Of a stretch of DNA of 64,000 nucleotides, positions 1-10,472 are shown piece by piece. The number at the start of each line of letters is the position of its first letter. The stretch's first letter is position 1. A program made the translations under genes and the position numbers. Source of the DNA: Siphonodentalium dalli (taxonomy: Eukaryota > Mollusca > Scaphopoda > Gadilida > Siphonodentaliidae). A model generated the notes under the pieces. The model worked only from the letters and a program-made list of their open reading frames with translations, had not been told where the DNA came from and made no database searches. The stretch spans positions 57,186,025 through 57,250,024 of the forward strand of contig CP136068.1 of assembly GCA_032622095.1 (NCBI GenBank), in the 5' to 3' direction.

Positions 1-737
1 TTGAAAATGATTAACCCTCTCCACACATCATATGGTTTTGATGCTTTTCATTTGATCATTCTCCTATTTTATGTCCAGGTTGATGGTGATCCACTTTTGA
101 TTTGCATGGATTTCGGATTAAAATTAAATTAAACCATTCCATAGACACATATTATGTGATAGACAGATATAATATTATCCCTTTCACTTTGGGCCAGGTT
201 CAGTAAGGGTTTCAATAAATCACCAATTGAATATTCATCATTAGAGGAAATGCCTTATTTTGAAATTCCCTCAATTGCATTTGGGCTCCAGGATAATATT
301 AATGGTGCTGGTATTCTTGAGACTGACTTATTGTATGGGTTTCTAAATCCAATGACATGCTTTTTGTAGACTATTTTGTGTTTATCAGTTCATTAGTTTG
401 GGTAAGATAAACCCCATTCTATCCGATTTGATAACTCAAATATTTCCATTGATTATGTTTATAGTTCTTGCCATAGTTGATGATAACACACCCCTAACCT
501 GCATAGTGAGGGTCATTTGGTTTATTTGCTTAAAAATATTAACATCCTCCACCAATCCTGTTGACACAATGTGATAACTAAATATTTTTCACATGATCAC
601 TATATAAAGTGTGAATTGTTGAAATTTTTGCACTCATGAAAATGTTGGTGTAAGGATTTCTAAAATTTATAAAAATAGCTAATCACTATCGCCAAGGTAT
701 GGGTTAAACATCTGCCGATCGTGATCGGCCGATCGTT
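1..737 (+). repeat. Family C element, 3' part (non-autonomous, hairpin-ended)
   Basis: The stretch ends with a 16-base inverted repeat, gccgatcgtgatcggc (714-729), preceded by the conserved text aaggtatgggttaaacatct. The same end is seen near 1746, 34174 and 52375. The body resembles the downstream half of the copy at 32188-34196. The 5' end is outside the window. No protein is encoded. The class is inferred: the terminal hairpin suggests a Helitron/Helentron-type rolling-circle element, but no transposase is present to prove it. Confidence 0.55.
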
Positions 738-1769
738 TTTAATGGTGTTATGGCCCTTTGACATAGAATTCACACATACTTCGATAAATCAACCATTTTT
801 CATCTGATATGAACCAAATTTGGTATGTGAGTTTCTCAACTCAAAATACAGATCGAGTTTGAATATGGGTTAGATCAAATTTGTTATACCAGAGTTATGG
901 CCCTTTTTCAACTAAGAATTTAACAGATTTGAGGTTTGATAATAACCCAAGTCGCTTACTATTAATTGCCAGTAATACAAGCTTATAGAGAGACCAGCGA
1001 TACTGTTGTCTTGTTGAATTAGAGTTATTTTTAGCCATATATATATACCACAAAGCAGTGAAGCTGTAACCCATTCATGATTCAGTGGACTCTCCCATTC
1101 ATTTCTAAAAGTTTTAATTGGAATAGTCTATTGTTCATTTGTAGGGATGTTCTCATTATATTTTCAATTGATCATTCTTCTATTATATCTCCAGGTTTCT
1201 CCTCATTCATTTGCATGGATTTCTGTAGTTAAAAATTAACACTTCTCAACATTCCTGATACTTTCATCTGATATGTCTCATTTTATATTGGTTTATTTTG
1301 ACACACTTTTTGCCCCTATTGATTGATTAATTTATTTTTCCGGTAGAACCTTTATACGCATGGTGCGATAACTTAACAAATTGTTTATTTGATCGGAACC
1401 AAATTTTGTATATCTGTTTCTCAGCCCAAAATACAGATCGAGTTAAAATATGGGTTTGATCCAAGTTTTTTTTATATGGAATTATGGCCCTTCTTTGACT
1501 TAGAATTCAATCATGCTGCAATAACTAAAAAAAAAAAATCTTAAATCAAATTTGGTATGTGAGTTTCTCAGCCCAAAATACAGATAGAATTCGAATATGA
1601 GTTTGATCCAATTTTTTTAACAGAGTTATGGGCCTATTTAAAAAAAAAATTTCTAATCTTTGGAGATTAACATTGAATGTTAGGGATTTTAGATTCCTAG
1701 CTGAAAATAGCTAATCACTATTGCCAAGGTATGGGTTAAACATCTGCCGATCGTGATCGGCCTCTTGTT
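738..1769 (+). repeat. Second family C segment with internal ~150-bp repeats
   Basis: This segment repeats the family C internal monomer: a tract with ggaaccaaattttgtatatc, then a cagatcgag phrase, then a tatggccct phrase. Degenerate units start near 745, 1380 and 1550. It ends with the same hairpin (1746-1761) followed by ctcttgtt. It abuts the first copy directly, which suggests a tandem or partly duplicated element. No coding potential was seen. The next 129 bases (1770-1898) contain only a short duplicated phrase, tgtcaatcggttttc. Confidence 0.5.
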
Positions 1770-1898
1770 GGACTACATGTCAATCGGTTTTCTTAGAATA
1801 CATTGGTCGCGCCTCCTTTATTCCCATAAATTCATCAACCTTTTTTAACAATGTGTCAATCGGTTTTCTAGAATTAAGTGGTTCATCTGTATTGCCAA

Positions 1899-2567
1899 TC
1901 TCCTATATATTTTGAAGACCTCTGTCTGTCTGTATGTCTGTCTGTATGTCATTTATACAAATCTACGATTCTCGACCGATCGGGACGAAACTTGGTACGT
2001 GTGTGTAGTTTGACCAGGCGGTCATCCTTGTCGTATTGGCGAGCCCGTGCGACGCCCGTGCAGCGCATGCGCAGACGAGATCTCGGAAACGGGTGGAGCT
2101 ATCGACTTGAAATTTGGTATGTGAATGTATCTTGCCCCAGATACAAATTTTATCGGGTCGCCGAGCCAGTGCGACGCCAGCTTCGCGCATGCGCAGACGA
2201 GATCTCGGAAACGGGTGGAGCTATCGACTTGAAATTTGGTATGTGAATGTATCTTACCCCGGATACGAATTTTATCGGGTCGCCGAGCCCGTGCGACGCC
2301 AGCTTCGCGCATGCGCAGACGAGATCTCGGAAACGGGTGGAGCTATCGACTTTAAATTTGGTATGTGAATGTATCTTGTCCCGGATACGAATTTTATCGG
2401 GTCGCAGAGCCCGTGCGACGCCAGCTTCGCGCATGCTCAGACCAGATCTAGAGCTATCGGCTTGAAATTTGGTTTTTGAATAGCCCGGACAACGTCGGGC
2501 TGGGTAGAGCTATCGACTTGAAATTTGGTTTTTGAATAGCCCGGACAACGTCGGGCTCATCGGCTAG
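1899..2567 (+). mobile_element. Non-autonomous Helitron, family A (copy A1)
   Basis: The element starts with TCTCCTATATATTTTGAAGA directly after an A. It ends with CTAG at 2564-2567, a few bases after the hairpin agcccggacaacgtcgggct. These are the textbook Helitron ends (5' TC, 3' hairpin then CTRR, A|T target). Inside are a CTGT microsatellite, then three to four tandem monomers of about 122 bp carrying gagatctcggaaacgggtgg and acttgaaatttggtatgtga. The terminal hairpin occurs twice, about 50 bp apart. No Rep/helicase is encoded, so it must be mobilised in trans. Short reading frames in the monomers, on both strands, are by-products of the repeat. Confidence 0.8.
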
Positions 2568-3859
2568 TCTATACTATATATTTTGAGACTTTCGTATGTG
2601 TGTGTGTACTTTATAGAATCGAAAACGGCTGGCTCGATTGAGTTCAAACTTCCCATCTAAGGGTAAAAACCCATGAACACCGTAGTTGTCGCGTTTTGGA
2701 GAAGCTCTGAGCACCCTTTATCCACTCCCAAATCACCGCAAAGGCACGGCGTGGGTTAATCAAGTGATTATTTAATGAGCGTTTGTTTTGACGCATCGCT
2801 ATAAAGAGCGTCTGTTTACCATTCAACGTTATTAGCATCTGCAGAGATATACGGGAACATTGAGTGGTTTCCTATGCGGGGAGATTTATTGGATGCCATA
2901 GTACTCTTACAACATCATTGTTATTGTATGTATGACACTTAGGTCAGGGCTTAGGGGGGGGTAGTTATAGGCATAATGCTTCTCAGAAATCCCGGTTACA
3001 AACCAACACTCACAATTTCGTATTTACGCAAGTGCTTTCCTATTTTTAGAATGCAACACATGATACCAAACAAAATTACGTCGCGTTGGTGATGGCGTTC
3101 ACGACGGGATTAATTGACTGTCCGCTCTTTGCGAGGATGGGGTTCGCGACGGGATTAACTTTGCGGGGACTATTGACCATCTCGTAAGGGTGGACAACCT
3201 CTGTCAGGGGCTGCTCAATGGCCACGTGCAGGTTAAATAAAATCATACCTCTTCTGGGTCTGGGCGTGTATAGACATGAGCGTGTTGTGTTCCTAAGAAC
3301 GCGGAGCGTGTTGTGTTCCTAAGAACGCGGATCGGGTAAGTTTTCCACCCTATGTGTGCTCAAACTTCGTATATAAGTGTAAAAACACACGGGGATCGTC
3401 GACGTCGCATTGTGTGAAACATTCTTATGTCTGTCGTTCCTAGGAACGGGGAATTTTTCATCGGGTCAGTCTTAACCTTCAAACGGGTACCCACAAATTA
3501 TATATTGTGACCCCAACATGACCTTGACCTTGAAAATGATCAATTCACGGTCAAATCGGGTAAAATATTGAAAAACCCAATATCGTTCCTAGGAAGGGGG
3601 GATTTCATCGGGTAAATTTTTCCGCCAGAAACAAAAAATTAAAAAATTCCGAAAAAAAATATGTTACATTTAAAAAATTCCGAAAAAAAATATATTACAT
3701 TTAAAAAACATTAAATTAATATTAAAAAATAAACATGTCATAAAATGTCATGTTTCGGAAAAAATTCAGAAAAAAACATTAAATTAATATTAAAAAATAA
3801 ACATGTCATAAAATGTCATGTTTCGGACAAACGCCGCCGGTGGCGGGCTAACCTGCTAG
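2568..3859 (+). mobile_element. Non-autonomous Helitron, family B (copy B1)
   Basis: It begins TCTATACTATATATTTTGAG immediately after the CTAG of A1. It ends with hairpin gccgccggtggcgggc, then taacctg and CTAG (3856-3859). A TG/TA-rich microsatellite follows the start. The body has a 26-bp tandem duplication (gcgtgttgtgttcctaagaa, near 3279-3330) and an AT-rich 3' third with its own direct repeat. It contains tgaccttgacctt, a direct repeat of a nuclear-receptor half-site. No coding sequence is recognisable. Confidence 0.75.
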
Positions 3860-5180
3860 TCTATACTATATATTTTGAGAACTCCGTATATATATATGTG
3901 TGTGTGTGTACTTCATAGAATCCAAAACGCGTGTACAGATTGAGATCAAATTTCGTATGTAAGTGTAAAATCCCACCGACACCGCCGTGGTCGCCTTTTG
4001 GAGAAGCTCAGAGCACCCTTTATCCACTCCCAAATCACCGCAAAGGCACGGCGGGGGTTAATCGCGTTGATAGTTAAAGAGCGTTCCTATCCGCAGTGTC
4101 GTTGATAAAGAGTGTATGTGCGTAAATGTGATTCTTACGTCTGGGTCTGGGCATGTGCGTCATTATACAGACATGAGCGTGATGTGTGATTCTTACGTAC
4201 TTATGGCTTCGTAGGAACGCGGATCGGGTCAGTTTTTCTGCCCTAGGTGATCTTCACCTTGAAACGGGTACCCACAAATGATATATATGTGGGTGTCCTT
4301 TATAGACTGGAACCGATTGAGCTCAAACTTGCTCTTCGGGGTTAATCGCGTTGATAGTTAAAGAGCGTTCCTATCCGCAGTGTAGTTGATAAAGAGCGTA
4401 TGTGCGTAAATGTGATTCTTACGTCTGGGTCTGGGCATGTGCGTCATTATACAGACATGAGCGTGCTGTGTGATTCTTACGTACTTATGGCTTCGTAGGA
4501 ACACGGATCGGGTCAGTTTTTCCGCCCTAGGTGATCTTCACCTTGAAACGGGTACCCACAAATGATATATATGTGGGTGTCCTTTATAGACTGGAACCGA
4601 TTGAGCTCAAACTTGCTACCTACCGGATGTGTCATGGACGGGTTAAATTGTGACCCCGACCTGACCTTGACCTTGAAAATGATCAATTCAAGGTCAAATC
4701 GGGTAAAATATTGAAAAACCAAAAATTAATTCAAAAATATAAACAAAAAATTAAATTAAAAAATTAATATGTCATGTTTCAGACAAACGCCGCCGGTAGC
4801 TCAAATTTCGTATGTAAGTGTAAAATTCCACCGACACCGCCGTGGTCGCGTTTTGGAGAAGCTCAGAGCACCCTTTATCCACTCCCAAATCACTGCAAAG
4901 GCACGGCGATTATTTAATGAGCGTTTGTTTTTGACGCATCGCTATTCAACGTTATTAGCATCTGCAGAGAGATATACGGAACATAAATTAAATTTAAAAA
5001 ACATTTTTTTCTGTCCAACCCTGCGAGCACGGATGGCGTGCTTTGTTTTTACAGTATATACCTTTGGTATATACCGAAATCATCCCAGGTAATCACGAAT
5101 ACAGCATCAGATTTCTCCCCAGATATACCGTTATAAAGCTACTGGAATCTGCCAATCTACTATATAATTTGAGACTTCCG

Positions 5181-5217
<37 letters not shown>

Positions 5218-5969
5218 ATATATGTGGGTACTTCATAGAATCAAAAACGCGTGTAGGAACGGGCATCCCCACGGCAATGTCGGCTTATAAGACATCTTTA
5301 CTACACATGACAACCGGGTCTCTATATACGCCGCGTTGGTGACTGGGAAATTCCAGGGAAGCCGATTGAGCTCAAACTTGCTACCTACGGGAAGTGTCAT
5401 ATATATGAGTATGTCCTTTATAGACTCGAACCGATTGAGCTCAAACTTGCTAAATATTGACTGGGAAATTCCAGGGAATGCCGATTGAGCTCAAACTTGC
5501 TACCTACGGGAAGTGTCATATATATGTGTGTGTCCTTTATAGACTCGAACCGATTGAGCTCAAACTTGCTAAATACGGGAAGTGTCATGGACGGGTTCAT
5601 TGAAAAACCAAAAAAAATCGGGTAAAACTGAAAAACAAAATTAAAAAGGCACAATTAACTCATTGAAAAACCAAAACATCGCGTAAAATTTAAACACAAA
5701 AACAAAAAAATTAACTCATTGAAAAACAAAAAATTAAATTAATTAAAAAAAATAATTAAAACTTAACAATTGTCATGTTTCTGACTATTGCCGCCAGTGG
5801 CGGGCTAAGGCTAGGCAGGTCAGTTTTTTTCCGCCCGATGTACCTTAAATCATACCTCTTTTAGGGAGGGTACAATAATTTCTCTTTAAAAGGCACGATT
5901 AACTCATTGAAAAGCGAAATAAAATTCATGTTTCGGACCAACGCCGCCAGTGGCGGGCTAACCTGCTAG
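3860..5969 (+). mobile_element. Non-autonomous Helitron, family B (copy B2), with nested B3
   Basis: It begins TCTATACTATATATTTTGAG right after the CTAG of B1. The outer 3' end is the gccgccagtggcgggc hairpin and CTAG at 5966-5969. Internal duplications are obvious: the segment with cgttgatagttaaagagcg and gtgattcttacgtctgggtc occurs twice (about 4060-4280 and 4340-4560). A truncated hairpin near 4787 fuses to 5'-proximal family B text, so the element is itself chimeric. A second family B element appears inserted at 5156. Confidence 0.65.
5156..5814 (+). mobile_element. Nested family B Helitron (B3)
   Basis: It starts TCTACTATATAATTTGAGAC after an A (5155), inside B2. The hairpin gccgccagtggcgggc (5790-5805) is followed by taagg and CTAG at 5811-5814. 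The base after CTAG is G, not the usual T, so the nesting is inferred from the two ends and not from a clean target site. The body has a long (TA)n microsatellite and duplicated text with ccgattgagctcaaacttgc. Confidence 0.55.
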
Positions 5970-7009
5970 TCCACTATATATTTTGAGACTTCCGTATATA
6001 AATATATATGTGTACTTTATAGAATCGAAAACGGCTGCACCCTTCGAGCTCAAACTTCCCATCTAAGGTTAAAAACCCACGGGAATGGTTGTCGCGGCGT
6101 TTTGGATAAGCTCAGAGCACCCGTTCTCCACTCTCAGTCACAAAAAACGGCACTTCCGTGTTAATAGCGTTGATAGTTAAAGAGCGTTCCTATCCGCAGT
6201 GTCGTTGATAAACATCTTCCATATTTAACGGTTAACGCTCTTTATTCCCTTCGGCTTTCGCATACTGAATGGGGGACGGCGTTTGTTTACGTTATCTGGA
6301 ACTCGCTTCCTAGGAACGGGGACATTTTCATCGGATTAGACCCCCACGGCATCCCTACGGCAATTTTAATTCACATTCCCAACACCTAGCAGGGACAAAT
6401 ATCTATTAGCCAGCATCAAGGCGAGTCTTGTGACGGATTAATTCAAATGCTTTCGATCAAACAATATTCTCTGTCGCACTCATATTTCGTCATCTACGAA
6501 TCCACTGCAATCGACCTATTTTTAGAACGCAACACATGGTACAAAAATTACGTCGCGTTGGTGATGGGTGTGCACGGCGGGATTAATTTAAATATGTCAT
6601 GTTGGTAACAATATCTAGCCGAGAATTCCTCAGACCTACAGACGAATGCGACCAGCAAATTTCAAAATTGGTCACTTGACCTCCCCATGAATATCTTCTG
6701 GGAAATTCCAGGGAATGCCGAGCTCAAACTTGCTACCTACGGGAAGTGTCATATATATGTGTGTGTCCTTTATAGACTCGAACCGATTGAGCTCAAACTT
6801 GCTAAATACGGGAAGTGTCATGGATGGGTTCATTGAAAAACAAAAACAAATCGGGTAAAATTGAAAAACAAAAAATTAAATTAAAAAATTAAAAAGGCAC
6901 AATTAACTCATTGAAAAACCAAAAAAAATTCGGGTAAAATTTAAAAACAAAAAATAAAATAAAAAAAATAAAAAGGCACAATTAACTCAATGAAAAACAA
7001 AAAATGACA

Positions 7010-7451
7010 CAGGTCTGCCAATCGTCCGTTCCTCGCACAACCAATCGAAAACAGTCTCGTCGAGTTCGTAGGAAAGAGGTTCTTTGCCAATGTTCATGGA
7101 TTTCTTTGATTTGATTGTCGATTTTGGAATGATCTGGTATTTTTCATAGTCGCGATTCCACAAACGAACTTGCTTCCTATCAACATTGAATTGTCTAGTG
7201 GTTTTTGAACAGTCTCTACCATTAGCACGATGCCACTCGGCAACTTTAATTTTAACTTCCAATGAGAATCTAGCACGAAGTTTAGACATGTTGAAAGCAG
7301 AATGTTTCAAATTGTTATGATTGATAACCTGGTGTATCACACTATATATGTCAGTTCTTGTAAAAACACACATACGAGTTGCAGTTAAAGAGATCTCACA
7401 CTTCTGCAGAATCAAACGATCCTGTAAAAACACACAGTCATTACATAGCAT
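7010..7451 (-). pseudogene. Truncated pogo-like (Tc1/mariner superfamily) transposase N-terminus
   Basis: The minus-strand frame has a natural-looking start near 7289 (MSKLRARFSLEVKIKVAEWH). A Brinker-like helix-turn-helix follows (FSLEVKIKVAEWHRANG, then FNVDRKQVRLWNRDYEKY), then the beginning of a CENP-B/Tc5-type DNA-binding domain (LDETVFDWLCEERTIGRPVS). Pogo transposases normally continue with the rest of this domain and a DDE catalytic domain. Here the homology stops at about 7010, where family B text resumes, so all catalytic residues are missing. The domain call rests on motif recall only. It may be a captured fragment or the remnant of a pogo insertion. Confidence 0.6.
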
Positions 7452-8779
7452 CCCATTGGATTCACTTACATCTCATTGGGTTCACTCCGCGAGAGGAGTG
7501 AAAAACGGGTGCGGCACCTTTTGATGTTATTTGTTTGATACTCCTTTGATATATCCAACAACTAAGATGGGAATATTATGGGAATAATCTGTCTAACATA
7601 TAGGCCTAAGGTTTATAATATATAAATAATAAATAATAACAAAATCAACATATATTTTTAATTTTGTTTTATTTTCATAACACAGTACAAATAAAACTAG
7701 AATGCACTCAGAGAGATGCCAACGTGCGCAAAAATGTAATAAACAATAATTTAAAAAATAATTTCACTGTATTTTATTTAATTTATTTAATTTAATTTAA
7801 TGTTTGAAAAATTACCATTTCTCATTTCATCACAGATAAATGCAAATTACTATATTAATCATTTAAGTAATTAAAACCAATTCCATGTTGCCGAAAGGAT
7901 GAGACTTTAATATCGATTACATTTTTTTCAGCGGCATATTTTCATTTTCATTTTCCGATAGTCAAAGTTGACCAAAGGAGCAATTATAAGAAATAATTAA
8001 TACTATTTGTGTAAATATTGATAGCAGCCAATATGCAACAATAAATATAAATAATTAATCAATAATTAATCAATAACGATCATTTTATGTAATAATAAAC
8101 TCTTCAAACGGTGTTTGTTTCAACAAATGCGTTTTGTTTTGTGTTACGTCATTCGTCGTATTTGACCCGGAACTCGGCTGAAGGTTAGGCTATTCAGCCT
8201 ATTGCGTCGAATTACGAAATCACGTTTTGAATGTCTCTCTTTCCCCGCACGATAAAAGAGGTCTTCGGACGAACCAAAAATGATAAAACTTCCCAATTAT
8301 AAGTAAAAATATCCAAATAAAGGAGTCTATGTAGGTCCCGAAGGAGTCTATAGACTCTTTGATGTAGAGTTCTGATGGAGAAAATGTAGGTCGATCTATT
8401 TTTGTCATAACTCTGACGTATTTTGACCTGGGAGAAAAACATCGAAATCGAGGCTCACTACGAGCATGCCAGTTTTAAATATAGAAACAGGGAATCCCGA
8501 CAAATGGCGATATCGGCGACAAACAAATAATCGAAAACAACACATAAAATAAACATAGCAAAAACGCGGCACAGTAAGAATGTCAGAACTCCACGAGGTT
8601 TTACGTCGTTTTTGGTGAAGTCATGGAGTGACACCAACCTACGAATCTGTCTGATCGCCATACTGTTGCGCGAGCGCACGTAACGAGTATCTGTCATTTG
8701 TGATCGTCGTTCATCTATTCAATGCACTGTACTGGAGATTGTTCTCGGCCACAGAATAGCAGAAAATGATTGTACTTAC

Positions 8780-8903
8780 CTCCCAAATGCTGAAAATTGG
8801 GGGTGGGCTTATCCACGAGGACCCCCCATGTTTGTTTGAGGGCAAAAAACCCAGACTGGGCTTACTCACGAGGATGGGCTTACTGACGGGTGTATACAGT
8901 AAA
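8780..8903 (-). other. Coding-like exon fragment with a 5' splice-site motif, unknown family
   Basis: Read on the minus strand, one frame is open from about 8903 to 8780. It contains LYTPVSKPILVSKPSLGF, then HGGSSWISPPPIFSIWE. It stops exactly at a consensus donor (GAG|GTAAGT, complement of 8774-8779). A diverged relative lies at 61001-61103, also on the minus strand, and keeps the YTPVS, KPSL.F and HG positions. Conserved amino-acid spacing in two separate places suggests decayed coding sequence from a repeated gene or transposon. I do not recognise the family. Confidence 0.4.
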
Positions 8904-9004
8904 TTAAATAATTAATTAAAAAAAATAATTAAAAAAATTAATTAAAAATATTAAAAATTGTCATGTTTCTGACGATTGCCGCCAGTGGCTGGCTAACCTG
9001 CTAG

Positions 9005-9638
9005 TCTACTATATATTTTGAGACTTCCGTATATATGTGCGCTATAGACTCGAGAACTGCTGGACCGATTGAACCCAAACTTGCTGTGTAAGGGTAAAAA
9101 CCCACAGGCAGTGCACTCGGACCATTCGCGAGCCCGTGCGACCACTCCTTCACCCTTCAACTGCCACCGTAATGGGGATTGATGGATTAATAATTAAAGA
9201 GCGTTCGTCTCTGCGGTGTCGTTAAAGAGCGTGTATATACACGAGTATAAATACGGCTCAATCGACCGTCTCGGAAACTGGGGATATCGAGACGAAATTT
9301 CGTACTTAGGGCTTCCAAGGGATGGGGGAGATTTTCATCGCTTCAGTTTGGCCGCCTGAGGTGACCTTGACCTTGAAACGGGTACCCACAAATGACCTTG
9401 GGCGATATCTCGGTCGTCAGCGGTGACATCGACGTGAAATTTGTAATGTATGGTCAACTCAGGATGGGGGACTATTTTTGTCGGGTTATTTTGTCCACCC
9501 AACATGACCTTGAAACGGGTACCCGCAAATGATAGCATGCTGTCGGCGTGCCTGTACGGGGTTGCCTTGAAAAACAAAAATTAATGGATTAACCAAAGCC
9601 ATGGGACCAATCCCGCCAGTGGCGGGCTAATCTGCTAG
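9005..9638 (+). mobile_element. Non-autonomous Helitron, family B (copy B5)
   Basis: It starts TCTACTATATATTTTGAGAC after the CTAG of B4. It ends with hairpin cccgccagtggcggg, then ctaatctg and CTAG (9635-9638), followed by T. Together with the A at 1898 this gives an A|T target for the whole 1899-9638 array. It holds tgaccttgaccttgaaac and a second ccttgaaacgggtaccc copy. Confidence 0.75.
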
Positions 9639-10349
9639 TAATATATAATCCATAGCAATAATCAGACTCCCCCCGCCATCTCTTTCGCCCCTGAAGAATG
9701 CTTTTGTTCTAATATGTCCCATTTGCCACAGAGGGTAAAATACCTTCTGAGACAAACGAGGGTCCCCAAAAGTCAAGGAGTTCAAGTGGGTTCAGATCAC
9801 TGAGCTCGGGGCTCCGGCCTGTGGCATAAGGTTGACTCCCTTGTTCTCCTACAAAAGAGTAGGTATACCGACAATGTCAGTTGTTTTGTCAAAACACTTG
9901 CCAGACCAAGTAGAGTAAAATCTGAAATGGCGACAAATGCTTCACCCTCAAGTCTCCCACATGTTCATGCAAAATATGGACTGGAAGATAGGAGCGGGTA
10001 ATCAGTACAATCGGGCTAGCGACGTGTAGCTGACTACATTTACAATGAGCTTGACTACGATTCCCCCCCCCTGTGGTATGCATAATCGGAGCAAGCTTCC
10101 AACATGCATTCAGCCTCAGAGCTGTATCATCGTCATCAGGTTTCTATGGGAGCCATTCCTGGTGGTTTTCTCATTCAGGTATGATAGCGATCGTACACAA
10201 GTTTTGATAATGAATGATACTCTATAAAGTGTACAGCATCATTCAAAGAGTAATAAAAATACTACCCAAAGGTGACACGCGCTCAGATCTCGAGTCTAAC
10301 CAGAAAGGTTATAGGATATAAGCTCATGAACTAAAAGTAGTCAGTAGCT

Positions 10350-10472
10350 AAATATATGTTATAAGCACGGCGTCCGATTTATAATCGATATAAAGATCAC
10401 AAGCGCCCAGAGGGCGTGAGTGGTGTTTATGTCGCTTATAAATCGGACGCCGTTGCTTATAACATATTTATA
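10350..10472. repeat. Foldback element, ~35-bp arms
   Basis: The left arm (10350-10384, including ggcgtccgatttataa) and the right arm (10436-10472, ttataaatcggacgcc) are inverted copies with one inserted base. They flank about 50 bases with a second small palindrome, gcgcccagagggcg. The size and symmetry fit a short MITE or foldback relic. No target duplication could be fixed. Confidence 0.65.

Larger units (their letters stand above)
5970..9004 (+). mobile_element. Large family B Helitron (B4) carrying foreign sequence
   Basis: It starts TCCACTATATATTTTGAGAC after the previous CTAG. It ends with hairpin gccgccagtggctggc and CTAG at 9001-9004. The outer parts (5970-6990 and 8905-9004) are family B text. 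The middle, about 7000-8905, is not found in the other B copies. It holds a minus-strand pogo-like transposase fragment and a second minus-strand coding-like fragment. Helitrons are known to capture host or transposon sequence. A later insertion of a separate element into B4 is the alternative. Confidence 0.6.

Noticed and set aside
1963-2434. Overlapping ~70-122 residue open frames on both strands (also at 49900-51080 and 62840-63380)
   Set aside because: They track the 122-bp monomers of family A in every frame. Monomer length and lack of stops explain them, and the same peptides recur with each repeat.
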